64,000 bases of DNA from a filamentous cyanobacterium ESFC-1 (GCA_000380225.1 KB904821.1:1088107-1152106), one strand, 5' to 3'; counted from the stretch's first letter, positions 7,461-16,631 are shown. Program-made: numbers and translations. The notes: generated from the sequence alone by a model not told the origin.

Positions 7461-10115
7461 CTAATTTTCTGACTCAATAGCACTACGCACTAAGATAACC
7501 GTACAATCAACGCCTGTGGTAATTTCTTCAGGAATATTGCCATGAAGCGCTTGTTGGAGCATTCCTTCCCGACTTGCGCCGAGCATAATAACATCACAGT
7601 CTTCGGTATTGGCTAGATGGATAATGGCAGTAGCAACAGACTGAGCGCGAATGGGTAAGGGCATTGCTTGAATCTTTTCGTCGGTTTCGAGTTGAGTGGC
7701 AATGCGGTCTAATGTGATTAAATCGGGGGGGACTGTTTTGGGAGGATAGACTTTGCATAGCCAAATATGAGCCGAGAGGGTCAGTTTGCTAAATGCGCCA
7801 AATAACTCAATGGCTCGCTCGACGTTGGGGCCCCCTGCGACGGGAATAATCCAATTGGTCGGGAGATAGCGATTATTCGGATAGGATTGGAGGCTGTTGC
7901 CAATTTTGACTAAAACCACATCACAGGGGGCTTTTTGGATGAGGGTATCGACAGCGTTACCGAAAATGCGGCCTGGGGTGCTGGTGTTGCCTTTCCAACC
8001 GAGTAACAAGATATCAATATGGCGATCGCTAATAATTTCTAGTAGGGCAGAAGCGCAGTCTTGAGCAACAATGATTTGCGTGTGTAGCGGCACATTCCAG
8101 GCTGCGGCTAGTTTAATCGCGGGTTCAAACAAATCCTTGCCTTCGTCGAGATTGACGGGGGTTTGGTCGGGGATGCTGTGTTTGGGAATGACATTGACAT
8201 ACACACATTCGAGTTCGTAGCGGTATTCATCGGCGATCGCGACCCCTAAGCGAATCAAAGCACCCGCCGTCTCAGGATTAGACAAAGGTAATAAAATGCG
8301 CCCCTGGCCGAGATTCGGGGCGCGAGTTTGATAAACGCGATAAAACGGAACAATAGTATCGCCATTAGCCGAAATTGCACTGCTGAGTTGATTGGCTTCG
8401 GCGCGAATAATATCATTGCGCGTGATAATTCCTAACAATTTGCGCCCTTCGGTGACGGGAAGATGGGAGAGGTGGTAACGCTCCATCACATACAAGACAT
8501 CGCTCAAGGGGGATTCTGGCCGTACTGTAGCCGGGAGTTCGCTCATAATGTCGTGTAATAGCGTACTTCCCGTTTGACCGCGACGTTTGGCTTGGTTTGC
8601 TTGTCCGGTGGTGATCAGGCCGACTAATTCACCATCTCTCACCACGGGGAAACCTTCGTGTCGGGCATCAGAAAACACTTGAATAGCTTGGTCGAGGGAT
8701 AAATTTACGGGTAAGGTTTCAACCCGTTTTTGCATAACATCATCTGCGGTTAAGCCTGAAAGTAAATCGTTGGTGGTGGTTTCTTCGTTCAGGTGAATGC
8801 CACTCACTTCGAGTAAACGTTGATAAAGTGACTTTTTAGAAAACAGCGACGAGACAAAATAGGCGATCGCCGAGCCGATCATTAACGGTAAAACCAAATT
8901 AAACGCCGCCGTCATTTCAAACACAATCGCGATCGCGGTCACCGGAACTCTAGCCACCGCCGAGAAAAACGCCGCCATCCCTACCAAGGCGTACTTTGAA
9001 GTGGAAGTATCCACTTGAAAAACGACCGCCCCCTGCCCCACCAAATAGCCCAACGCCGAGCCAAATACCAGAGTCGGCGAAAATAATCCCCCCGGCGCAC
9101 CCGAACCGTAAGCAATCCAAGTTAAAAAGAAATAAATCCCAAACGCGATCGCGGTTTGGCTGCCACTCGCTTCCCCCGATAAGAAAAACTCTCGCAACCC
9201 CGCATTATCTCGTAATAACGGCGGCGAGATCGCCACAATACTCCCCGATATCAACCCCGCCACCCCCACTCGCCAAGCCATCGGCCAATTGAGACGGCGG
9301 TTAAAATCCAAACTGGCAATCACCCCTTGACTGAACAAAGAGCCTAAAATCCCTGCTAGTACCCCCAACAACAAAAACCAAGGAATATCATAAGCACTAA
9401 ACTCATTTGACTCCGAGGTGTAGAGCATTAGCATTTCTGGCGGTAGGTTAAAATCCGCCGTCCCAATCAACCGCGACACCACCGACCCCGTAAAAGAAGC
9501 GAGAATCGCCGTTTCTAGAGTCAACCCGGACATATCCCGCGACAACTCCTCCGCCACAAATAACACCCCCGCGATCGGCGTATTAAACCCCGCCGCTAAT
9601 CCTGCCGCCGCCCCTGCTGCAACCATCTGACGACGATGTTGCGGCGAAGTCGGAATCCAGTAACTCAGTTGCGCCGCCAAAGCCGCCCCAATGTGTACCG
9701 TTGGCCCTCGTCTGCCCAAGGTCAAACCGCCCCCCAATACCAAAATCGTCCCAATCAGCTTCACCAACGCCACCCGCAACGATAACGGTACGGGAAAGCT
9801 CGCCAAAACCGCCTTGACTTGGGGAATGCCGCCCCCTTTGGCCGCGGGGGAAAACTGTTCGACGATCCAACCCCCTAGCAATCCCAGAGTTAGCCCAAAT
9901 AACGGCAGCGTCCAGTCGCCAAAATCGTCAGCGAGTTGGACGCGGGTACTACCGAGGAGGTTGATCCCTTGTTTGAGTAACAGAGCCGCGATCGCAGAGA
10001 CACAACCAATAATGGAAGCTTCGAGCAAAGCGTAGTAGGTTTTCGTCGATTCATTGCCAATATGACGATGACGAATCCAATTCCGCAGGGGTTTGAGGCT
10101 AAATCGAGCGCTCAT
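7461..10115 (-). CDS. ClC-family chloride channel with CBS pair and two universal-stress domains
   Basis: 884 aa. The ClC membrane core (about 1-440) shows GGGIP (about 94-98), GxFxP-type GGLFSP and FVAEEL, the last retaining the intracellular glutamates. The canonical GREGP gate motif reads GRRGPTVHIG, so the external gating glutamate is replaced by Arg136. Two CBS domains (about 455-575, beginning DVMQKRVETLPVNLSLDQA) and two USP-like domains (about 585-884) follow; the latter include LLLGWKGNTSTPGRIFGNAV and IMLGASREGMLQQAL. It probably carries anions across the inner membrane under nucleotide or stress control. Without the gating Glu it may act as a passive channel rather than a Cl-/H+ exchanger (inference). 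The start codon lies directly downstream of a long heptamer array. Confidence 0.9.
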   Translation of the reverse strand: MSARFSLKPLRNWIRHRHIGNESTKTYYALLEASIIGCVSAIAALLLKQGINLLGSTRVQLADDFGDWTLPLFGLTLGLLGGWIVEQFSPAAKGGGIPQVKAVLASFPVPLSLRVALVKLIGTILVLGGGLTLGRRGPTVHIGAALAAQLSYWIPTSPQHRRQMVAAGAAAGLAAGFNTPIAGVLFVAEELSRDMSGLTLETAILASFTGSVVSRLIGTADFNLPPEMLMLYTSESNEFSAYDIPWFLLLGVLAGILGSLFSQGVIASLDFNRRLNWPMAWRVGVAGLISGSIVAISPPLLRDNAGLREFFLSGEASGSQTAIAFGIYFFLTWIAYGSGAPGGLFSPTLVFGSALGYLVGQGAVVFQVDTSTSKYALVGMAAFFSAVARVPVTAIAIVFEMTAAFNLVLPLMIGSAIAYFVSSLFSKKSLYQRLLEVSGIHLNEETTTNDLLSGLTADDVMQKRVETLPVNLSLDQAIQVFSDARHEGFPVVRDGELVGLITTGQANQAKRRGQTGSTLLHDIMSELPATVRPESPLSDVLYVMERYHLSHLPVTEGRKLLGIITRNDIIRAEANQLSSAISANGDTIVPFYRVYQTRAPNLGQGRILLPLSNPETAGALIRLGVAIADEYRYELECVYVNVIPKHSIPDQTPVNLDEGKDLFEPAIKLAAAWNVPLHTQIIVAQDCASALLEIISDRHIDILLLGWKGNTSTPGRIFGNAVDTLIQKAPCDVVLVKIGNSLQSYPNNRYLPTNWIIPVAGGPNVERAIELFGAFSKLTLSAHIWLCKVYPPKTVPPDLITLDRIATQLETDEKIQAMPLPIRAQSVATAIIHLANTEDCDVIMLGASREGMLQQALHGNIPEEITTGVDCTVILVRSAIESEN

Positions 10116-10330
10116 TGGTCATTTGTTGTTGGTTGTTGGTTGTTGGTTGTTGGTTGTTGGTTGTTGGTTGTTGGTTGTTGGTTGTTGGTTGTTGGTTGTT
10201 GGTTATTGGTTATTGGTTATTGGTTATTGGTTGTTGGTTGTTGGTTGTTGGTTGTTGGTTGTTGGTTATTGGTTATTGGTTGTTGGTTGTTGGTTGTTGG
10301 TTGTTGGTTGTTGGTTATTGGTTATTGGGC
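10113..10330. repeat. GGTTGTT heptamer array, about 28 units
   Basis: A tandem array of TTGTTGG/TTATTGG 7-mers starts at the ClC gene's start codon with TCATTTG units and extends about 200 bp. G-to-A variation (GTT versus ATT) occurs in blocks, as expected from slippage or local gene conversion. Three forward frames stay open here only because the period is not a multiple of three; those frames are not genes. It resembles the short tandemly repeated repetitive (STRR) class known in cyanobacteria. Confidence 0.95.
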
Positions 10331-10606
10331 GGGGAAACCCCGCCCCTACATAGGGCTTGCTGATTGCCGACTGCCTCAAAAACTGATAACTGATTACTGA
10401 TAACTCTCGGTGAAACTTAATTTTACTTTTTGAGGCTGAAACCCTAGTATAGTCTAGTGTTGAGCCTTTTCTAGAGTCTACCCTCTAGCAAGAAGTTTCT
10501 GACCCCCTTTGGAGGGGCTTGCATCCCACCTCCCCCCCGACTGCCGATTGCCGATTGCCGATTGCCCCTGATTAGGCTGATAACTGATGACTGATAACTG
10601 AAGAAA
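10329..10606. other. non-coding spacer with hairpin and further heptamer tracts
   Basis: There is no gene here. A palindrome GCGGGGAAACCCCGC lies at 10329-10344. ACTGATA units lie at 10379-10402, a CCGATTG series at 10541-10566, and ACTGATA/ACTGATG units at 10575-10600 that end near the stop of the M50 protease gene. The stretch between 10405 and 10540 shows no recognisable structure. Confidence 0.75.
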
Positions 10607-12118
10607 TCAGCCCCCAATCCCCAAACTACCCGCCAAACCGGGATTAAGGGGAATCAACGTTGCCAGCATCAGGAATAATGCTAACAAAGCCCAAGCAGCG
10701 CGAGCATCATCCGGTTCGGTGAGTTCATTGAGGCTCGGTCGCTCTAAGTCTCGTTGTAAAAAGAGGATGATAATACCCCAATATAAGGGAATGGGATTGC
10801 CGGGGACGACAATGGCGACAATGCCCAAGATAACGAGGGTGGCAATGGTGGTGCGTCGGGCGGTTTTGCGGCCATAAATGGCTTGGACGACGCGCCCCCC
10901 GTCGAGTTGTCCGGCAGGCATGAGGTTTAGGGCGTTGATGACCAAGCCGAGCCAGCCAATAATGGTAAGGGGATGTACGTCTACGATGGAGTTTTGTAGG
11001 GCATCTCCGAGGATGGTTTTGGCTAATGTGCCGACGAGGACAGAGCCTTGGAAGAAGGTTGTGGGCAGTTGAAATAAGCTGCCGGGTTGGGACAGAATTA
11101 AGCCGAGAATGAGCAAAATGAAGGAAAGTAAGCCGCCAAAAGCGGGCCCCGCGATCGCGACATCGAATAAAACTGAGCGATTGGGAATCAAGGATTCAAA
11201 GCGGGTAATCGAGCCAAAGGAACCAATCTGCCAACTGGGGATTAAATAAGGCCAACTCAGGCGCACATTGTACCGTTGAGCAAAAATGCGATGACCGATT
11301 TCGTGAGCGACCAAAATTGACCCCAATCCGGCAGCAATGGGGAGGGCTTCACGAAAACGACCCAGATCGCTAAACCAATCAAAACCCAGGAGTAAACCCG
11401 CCGCTTCTAAGCTGGTGGCAAGGGTGGTGACCAGTAGGACAATTGCTAGGTTTTTTTGAGTGAGGGTGGCAGGTTGAGGATCGTTGCTACTGGGTAGCAC
11501 AATGATGGTCGGTCTGCCTTCGGGACTTTCGACGAGAAATAGGCGATATTTTTCCCCGAGTTTTTCGTGGAGTTTTGCCGATAAGCGATCGTGGGCTTCA
11601 TTGGGTTGCGATCGCAAGTTACCTTTGAAAATCGCTCCTTCTTGATAGGGGATGGTTTCGGTGGCAAAAAAGGTATCAATGCCGAAAATGCTTTGAATCT
11701 GTTTGAGGTCTTCTTCAGGAATGGGCAGGATGTCTGGTGCGGCTTCGGCTTCTGGGATTGGCAGTTTGGGGGTTTCGGGGGGGGCTGGGGTTTTGGTTTC
11801 GGTTTCGGTGTTGAAGTTGGAAACCGGACGACGCTGCTGCATTTGCTCAACTCCTTCAGTCCGCACACGATTCCCCAGATAAATATAAATCCCTGCCGAA
11901 GCCACCAATAAACCAATGATGGCGACTAAGTTGAGATAAATCCCTAAAACAAATAAACCAAAAAAGACCAGCCAGGGAACCATTAACACCACGGACTGCA
12001 ACCAAGCTAAAATCCCTAATTTGCCGTAGGGTTTGGCGCGGTTGTAGCCCCAGAGTAAAATCCCGACAGCCACTAAAACAATAGAAATGACAATGACACT
12101 TTCTGAGCTATTAAACAT
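10607..12118 (-). CDS. EGY-type site-2 protease (M50 metalloprotease)
   Basis: 503 aa multi-pass membrane protein. Three N-terminal hydrophobic helices are followed by a soluble segment carrying the EGY-family GNLR motif (about 166-169). The zinc site HEIGH (272-276) lies within a membrane helix, and the second motif NLMPAGQLDGG (about 397-407) supplies the Asp ligand. This matches plastid EGY1/EGY2 and cyanobacterial homologues, intramembrane proteases that cleave membrane-bound substrates; the target is unknown. All catalytic residues are present. It lies 3 bp downstream of murQ on the same strand, so the two are probably co-transcribed. Confidence 0.9.
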   Translation of the reverse strand: MFNSSESVIVISIVLVAVGILLWGYNRAKPYGKLGILAWLQSVVLMVPWLVFFGLFVLGIYLNLVAIIGLLVASAGIYIYLGNRVRTEGVEQMQQRRPVSNFNTETETKTPAPPETPKLPIPEAEAAPDILPIPEEDLKQIQSIFGIDTFFATETIPYQEGAIFKGNLRSQPNEAHDRLSAKLHEKLGEKYRLFLVESPEGRPTIIVLPSSNDPQPATLTQKNLAIVLLVTTLATSLEAAGLLLGFDWFSDLGRFREALPIAAGLGSILVAHEIGHRIFAQRYNVRLSWPYLIPSWQIGSFGSITRFESLIPNRSVLFDVAIAGPAFGGLLSFILLILGLILSQPGSLFQLPTTFFQGSVLVGTLAKTILGDALQNSIVDVHPLTIIGWLGLVINALNLMPAGQLDGGRVVQAIYGRKTARRTTIATLVILGIVAIVVPGNPIPLYWGIIILFLQRDLERPSLNELTEPDDARAAWALLALFLMLATLIPLNPGLAGSLGIGG

Positions 12119-12121
12119 TAT

Positions 12122-13042
12122 TTATGAATGATGCTTTACTTCTTCGAGGGCGGCTCTGAGATGGTCTTGATGAGCGTTGAGGAGTAATCGCGCCCGATCG
12201 CGATCGAATCCTGTCCAGTGCATCAGTAGAGCTAGTTTAACGTGTTTTCCACTGCGCTCCAATAAGTCATTGGCGGCTTTGCGGTTTAAATTCGTTAAGT
12301 CTTGCAAAATTCGCAAGGAGCGATCGTGGAGTTTGCGGTTGGTTACGGCGACATCTACCATGCGATTGCCGTAAACTTTGCCCAATTTGACCATAATCCC
12401 GGTTGAGAGGATGTTTAAAGCCATTTTCGTGGCGGTTCCGGCTTTGAGTCGCGTTGACCCGGCGAGGATTTCCGGGCCGACGATCAAGCGAATGTTGATG
12501 TTGGCTTCGACGGGGGCTTGTTCGGCCCGGACGCAAGCCATGAAAATGGTTGTTGCGCCTTGGTGTCGGGCGGCTTCGATCGCGCCGAGGACAAAGGGAG
12601 TGGTACCTCCGGCGGTAATGCCGACGACAACATCTTTGCTGTCGATTTTGTGCCTCGCGATCGCGGCGGCTCCATCTTCGGCCCGGTCTTCGAGGGATTC
12701 AGAACTCCGCACCAATGCCTCTGAGCCGCCTGCGATGATGGCTTGTACCATCTCAGGGGGGGAGCAGAAGGTGGGGGGACATTCGGCGGCATCGAGTACC
12801 CCTAAACGCCCACTGGTGCCTGCTCCGACATAAAACAAGCGACCGTCTTGCCGCAAGGCTTCGCTGGCAATGTCAATGGCTTTGGCTAAGGCTTCTTTGG
12901 CCCCCGCGATCGCGCTCAGGGTTTGAGCGTCTTCTTGATTGAACAATTCGACCAATTCCAAGGTACTAAGTTGGTCGAGATTTTGGCTGTTGGGGTTGGC
13001 TTGCTCGGTGAGCAAATGACCCCGCGATTGCAAAATATCCAT
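12122..13042 (-). CDS. murQ: N-acetylmuramic acid 6-phosphate etherase
   Basis: 306 aa, full length. The SIS-type sugar-phosphate isomerase fold shows RLFYVGAGTSGRLGVLDAAE, the phosphate-binding VVVGITAGGTTPFVLGA and SRLKAGTATKMALNILST-like (GSTRLKAGTATKMALN). The enzyme cleaves the lactyl ether of MurNAc-6-phosphate to GlcNAc-6-phosphate and D-lactate during cell-wall recycling, in the cytosol. The C-terminus has the typical helical MurQ extension (GFDRDRARLLLNAHQDHLRA). It sits between the DUF3110 gene (16 bp upstream) and the EGY protease gene (3 bp downstream), forming a probable three-gene transcription unit. Confidence 0.95.
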   Translation of the reverse strand: MDILQSRGHLLTEQANPNSQNLDQLSTLELVELFNQEDAQTLSAIAGAKEALAKAIDIASEALRQDGRLFYVGAGTSGRLGVLDAAECPPTFCSPPEMVQAIIAGGSEALVRSSESLEDRAEDGAAAIARHKIDSKDVVVGITAGGTTPFVLGAIEAARHQGATTIFMACVRAEQAPVEANINIRLIVGPEILAGSTRLKAGTATKMALNILSTGIMVKLGKVYGNRMVDVAVTNRKLHDRSLRILQDLTNLNRKAANDLLERSGKHVKLALLMHWTGFDRDRARLLLNAHQDHLRAALEEVKHHS

Positions 13043-13058
13043 AAATAGATGAAGAATT

Positions 13059-13457
13059 TTAAAGTAAGCCTTCTAAACGGCGGCGAATCTCGTCGAGTTC
13101 GGGGTTAGATTCCTCGGTTTCGGCTTCAGTTTCCGGGATTTCTTCCTCGTCGTCTTCGTCTTGCCAACTCGGTTGTTCGACATTGGCATCGGGGGGAATT
13201 TCTAAGCGGCCATCTTCGACGAGTTCGTAATCATATCCGGCTTCTTGGCAAAATTCTTCAATTTCGTCGGAGGGGAAGGCTTCAACACTCGGAGCCGGAA
13301 AATCCTGGGCTTCTAGCATTAAAGCGTAGCGCGAGGCATCGTCTTCGGACTCAAACATCAAAACCTTGTTGCGTCCACCCATCTGAATGGTATGAATGCC
13401 TTCGCTGTCGGTTCCCGCGTTGACCAATAAAACAAAAATCCGTTTTGGCGCGAGCAT
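13059..13457 (-). CDS. DUF3110 family protein
   Basis: 132 aa. The N-terminal 85 residues match the cyanobacterial/plant DUF3110 pattern (RIFVLLVNAGTDSEGIHTIQ, NKVLMFESEDDASRYALMLE, FPSDEIEEFCQEAGYDYELV). The C-terminal third is very acidic (DEDDEEEIPETEAETEE). The function is not known. Gene order DUF3110-murQ-EGY on one strand with 16- and 3-bp gaps suggests co-expression. Confidence 0.85.
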   Translation of the reverse strand: MLAPKRIFVLLVNAGTDSEGIHTIQMGGRNKVLMFESEDDASRYALMLEAQDFPAPSVEAFPSDEIEEFCQEAGYDYELVEDGRLEIPPDANVEQPSWQDEDDEEEIPETEAETEESNPELDEIRRRLEGLL

Positions 13458-13586
13458 CTGTTCTTAAGGTTATTTTTAATTGACTACATCGACCATTTTA
13501 GATAATTGTGTTCCCCTAGCGGAATAATGACGTTTGGTCATTGGTCTTTTGTCATTTGTTGTTCGATGGGATTATCGTCATATAGC

Positions 13587-14600
13587 GCGATCGCGGAATT
13601 GACTTTATCGCAGTTGTAGCTGGCAAAACTATCAATTACTGACAACCTAACAATGAAATGGAAACAACTCTGTAGCGGCATTTTAATGGGAAGTCTGGCG
13701 AGTTTGATGGGCTTACCCAGTCAAGCCCACGATACCACCGCACAACTGAATCAGGCGATTTGTATCGAGGATTGGGAGGGCGCGATCGCGATCCTCGATA
13801 ATATCATCCCAGATTATCCTAACAGTCAGAATACATTAGGAGAATATCGCGATCGCCTCCAACAACTCTCTGAGACAGGTTTAAGTGGGTTACATCAATT
13901 AGATTATGACTGTTCTGAAGAATCGACCCCCAAGGTGGAAGAAACGCCTCTCAGCGACCGTATAGAGAGCTATAGCGAGCAAATTGACGTTGGCATGAGC
14001 TACGCCGAAGTCGCTACGATTGTCGGTCGTCCGGGAAAGATAAACGATCTTCATTTCTCATATATATGGAAAAATGAGCATGACAATTTCCTCTTTACTA
14101 GGTTTTCTGACGACCAGTTAGATAGTTTGGATGTTAGTGAATGGAGAGATTGTGAAGTTGATAACCCGTTCTGCGATAATGTTATTGCTCCTGCGGTTGA
14201 GTTTAGAGAGATTGCAGCCCGTTTTGAAGAAGGTATGAACGCTCAAGCGGTTTTAGAACAGCTTTTGCAGGAATTAGGAGAACCCCTATTGCAGACAGAA
14301 TGGGTTAGATATGAGTGGCGATTTCGAGAAGCAACCGATCCCGATCCTAATACTTGCACCTTGACTGTTTCTTTTGGCGACGATCGTTTATCATCCAACC
14401 AGGCTGACTGTATATACGATGATAGATAACAATAGTGAGTGATACTTAAATACTCTATTGGCAAACCTAGATGCGATCGCGGAATTGACTTTATCGCAGT
14501 TGTAGCTGACAACACTATCAATTACTCAAAACGCAATGATGAACTGGAAACAACTCTGTAGCGGCATTTTAATGGGAAGTCTGGCGAGTTTGATGGGTTT
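13587..14600 (+). repeat. direct duplication covering upstream region and 5' part of two paralogues
   Basis: The sequence from 13587 (GCGATCGCGGAATTGACTTT) through the signal-peptide codons is repeated almost exactly from 14473. The distance from repeat start to ATG is 66 bp in both copies, so the promoter region was duplicated with the gene. Identity is high through the first 75 codons and falls sharply after that. Confidence 0.9.
13653..14429 (+). CDS. exported paralogue A, BamE/SmpA-like repeats
   Basis: 258 aa. It has a signal peptide (SGILMGSLASLMGLPSQAHD; cleavage probably after SQA) and a TPR-like helical segment (LNQAICIEDWEGAIAILDNI). Two domains follow that resemble the BamE/DUF3862 pattern: MSYAEVATIVGRPGKIND with a following W-containing strand, and a second with MNAQAVLEQLLQELGEPLLQ and VRYEWRF. 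Cys residues in the second half could form disulfides, consistent with periplasmic location. The role is unknown. It is the first of two tandem copies. The first 75 residues are nearly identical to the second copy while the rest is only moderately similar. Confidence 0.75.
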   Translation: MKWKQLCSGILMGSLASLMGLPSQAHDTTAQLNQAICIEDWEGAIAILDNIIPDYPNSQNTLGEYRDRLQQLSETGLSGLHQLDYDCSEESTPKVEETPLSDRIESYSEQIDVGMSYAEVATIVGRPGKINDLHFSYIWKNEHDNFLFTRFSDDQLDSLDVSEWRDCEVDNPFCDNVIAPAVEFREIAARFEEGMNAQAVLEQLLQELGEPLLQTEWVRYEWRFREATDPDPNTCTLTVSFGDDRLSSNQADCIYDDR

Positions 14601-15297
14601 ACCCAGTCAAGCCCACGATACCACTGACCAACTCAATCAAGCGATTTGTATCGAGGATTGGGAGGGCGCGATCGCCCTGCTCGATGATGTAATCTCAGAT
14701 TATCCTAACAGTCAGAATACATTAGGAGAATATCGCGATCGCCTCCAACAACTTTCGACTACGGGTTTGAGTGAGAAACAAAAAGCCCAATACTGTCCTT
14801 TAAACCCAGACCCATCAGATTTACCACTTCTCACTGCTGATGAAAAAACTCCTCTCAGCGCCCGTGTTTCCGAGTATTACCAACAACTCGATTCTAATAT
14901 GACCTACGATGATATAGCTACCCTCATCGGTCGTCCGGGAAAACTAGATTATCTATCTTCTTCCTACACTTGGAGAGATGAAAACGGTTCTACTTTAAGC
15001 GCCACATTTTCAAATAATGAGTTGGAGGATTTGACGATTGGTGAATCCCCAGATGCTCCGGCTCCGGCTGAGTTTGAGCAACTACAAGAACGCTTAGAAG
15101 TAGGAATAAATGCTCAAGCAGTTTTACAATACATTACACGGGAATTAGGAGAACCGATATGGCCAGTAGAAATAGTGAAGTACGATTGGCAATTTCGAGA
15201 AGAAGGTATCTATTGCCAGATTTCTGCGTATTTTGGTAGCACGATGGACGGACAAGTAACGACCTACGGAAAACTCTGTGTCAAAGAAGATGAATAA
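14539..15297 (+). CDS. exported paralogue B, BamE/SmpA-like repeats
   Basis: 252 aa, tandem copy of the preceding gene. It has the same signal peptide and helical segment, then MTYDDIATLIGRPGKLDYLS with SYTWRDENG, and a second unit INAQAVLQYITRELGEPIWP with VKYDWQFREEG. ATG 14539 is chosen over 14536 because it lies 66 bp after the duplicated upstream block, exactly as in copy A. The mature domains have diverged strongly from copy A, including an indel of about ten residues in the linker, so the copies may have different partners. The function is unknown. Confidence 0.75.
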   Translation: MNWKQLCSGILMGSLASLMGLPSQAHDTTDQLNQAICIEDWEGAIALLDDVISDYPNSQNTLGEYRDRLQQLSTTGLSEKQKAQYCPLNPDPSDLPLLTADEKTPLSARVSEYYQQLDSNMTYDDIATLIGRPGKLDYLSSSYTWRDENGSTLSATFSNNELEDLTIGESPDAPAPAEFEQLQERLEVGINAQAVLQYITRELGEPIWPVEIVKYDWQFREEGIYCQISAYFGSTMDGQVTTYGKLCVKEDE

Positions 15298-15324
15298 CAG
15301 TACAGCTTCAGGAGCATTACGATA

Positions 15325-15403
15325 AAGTAGTGAAACTTTAGAATCCTGGTTTCTTACCTGCTAACACAGCAAAGTTAACATTTTTAGTGAGAAACCGGGG
15401 TTC
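15325..15403. terminator. hairpin repeat, possible terminator after paralogue B
   Basis: GAATCCTGGTTTCTTAC pairs with GTGAGAAACCGGGGTTCTTC about 30 nt later, giving an imperfect long hairpin. This GAAACCGGGTTTCT motif is a common intergenic palindrome in cyanobacteria. It could end transcription from the upstream gene, but no strong T-run follows. Confidence 0.45.
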
Positions 15404-15499
15404 TTCAATATCAATAATATGTCCCAGTTTTTTCGATGAGTGACAAATATCAAGTTATTATTTAGATATCAAAAGCATAAAAGTCACCCTCAATTTAAA

Positions 15500-16051
15500 A
15501 TGTTAAGTATTGGAACACAAAAAAGCGATCGCATTACCACAATTACGAATACGACTTGGGCTGAATATATTAGTTTAGATTTGCCCAGTAAACGAGTCTC
15601 ATTTCGCAACGGAGTCATTACCATTGTGTCCCCAGGGCGTAACCATGAGTTGATTGGCGATTATATCAGGTTGATTATTTTAGCTTATTGCCGTAAAAAT
15701 AACTTAGCACTATTTTCTTACAATCAAACTACCCTCAAAGAAGAAGGAAAAGAAGGAAAAGAACCTGATGTGGCTTACTGTTTTGAGGTAGATAAAGACA
15801 AGCCAGATTTGGCTGTAGAAGTGAATTTAACATCAGGAAATATCGACGATTTAACTAAATATAAATATTTAAATATTCCTGAAGTTTGGCTATGGGAAAA
15901 TAATCAAATTAGATTCTTTGTTTATCGCAAGTCAGGATATATAGAAGTAACGATAAGCAATTTTCTGCCGAAGTTAAAGAGCGATCGCGTTACCACAATT
16001 GTGAATAGTTGTTTTGGGAAAAGTGTTTTAGAAGTGGAAAAATTTTTCTGA
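15500..16051 (+). CDS. Uma2 family (DUF820) putative nuclease
   Basis: About 183 aa from ATG 15500; a GTG at 15440 would add 20 residues without Uma2 character. The Uma2 pattern is clear: VSFRNGVITIVSPGRNHELI, then the PD-(D/E)XK-like core EPDVAY, LAVEVNLTSGN and DLTKYKYLNIPEVWLWE. The family has a restriction-endonuclease fold and is hugely expanded in cyanobacteria; a biological role has not been settled. It lies tail-to-tail with the next Uma2 gene, with stops 10 bp apart. Confidence 0.85.
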   Translation: MLSIGTQKSDRITTITNTTWAEYISLDLPSKRVSFRNGVITIVSPGRNHELIGDYIRLIILAYCRKNNLALFSYNQTTLKEEGKEGKEPDVAYCFEVDKDKPDLAVEVNLTSGNIDDLTKYKYLNIPEVWLWENNQIRFFVYRKSGYIEVTISNFLPKLKSDRVTTIVNSCFGKSVLEVEKFF

Positions 16052-16061
16052 TCTGGAAATC

Positions 16062-16631
16062 TTAATCAAAACTAACCCCTGCATACAAATCCGCTAATTC
16101 TAACTGTAAATCTACAGTAGCTAGTTTAATTATTGCATCTTCTGTTTCGTATTCAGATAATAACCAGCCAGAATCAATTTTAACGTATTGCATGACATGA
16201 TATTTTTGTTGCGAAATTAAAATATATTCCTGCATTTCAGGGATCGAACGATAGTAAGTAAACTTGTCCCCTTGGTCGTAATTTTGAGTTGAAGCAGAAA
16301 GCACTTCGCCGATCATTACAGGATTAGTTACCGTAGTCGTACCTTGGTCTGCATAAATAGGTTCTCCTTTTATTAACATCACGTCTGGATAGGTATAGAC
16401 GCGATGGCGAGGTATCCACAACCGCACGTCAGCTATATAGACGCGATAGTTTTGTTTTCTAAGATTAAACTTTAAATTACTGTAGAAATTGCCAGAAATT
16501 TCATTATGATTGGTTGTTCCTCCTGTCATGGGAATAATTTCTCCATCATGGTATTCGCTTTTGTATTCTGCTTCTGCTTCTAGCTTGAGATATTCTTGGG
16601 TAGAGTAGTAGGTTTTACTTAATGCTTGCAT
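16062..16631 (-). CDS. Uma2 family (DUF820) putative nuclease
   Basis: 189 aa, the usual Uma2 length. It begins YYSTQEYLKLEAEAEYKSEY with HDGEIIPMTGGTTNHNEI, and the active-site region has YPDVMLIKG, MIGEVLSAS and DKFTYYRSIPEMQEYILIS (Asp, Glu, Lys in the expected order). It is convergent with the Uma2 gene to its left. A possible role in DNA cleavage is known only by fold. Confidence 0.88.
   Translation of the reverse strand: MQALSKTYYSTQEYLKLEAEAEYKSEYHDGEIIPMTGGTTNHNEISGNFYSNLKFNLRKQNYRVYIADVRLWIPRHRVYTYPDVMLIKGEPIYADQGTTTVTNPVMIGEVLSASTQNYDQGDKFTYYRSIPEMQEYILISQQKYHVMQYVKIDSGWLLSEYETEDAIIKLATVDLQLELADLYAGVSFD

Noticed and set aside
10062..10400. Three overlapping forward frames encoding repeated WLLVVGC
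   Set aside because: They are translations of a seven-base tandem repeat, which stays open in all three frames; composition is not protein-like.
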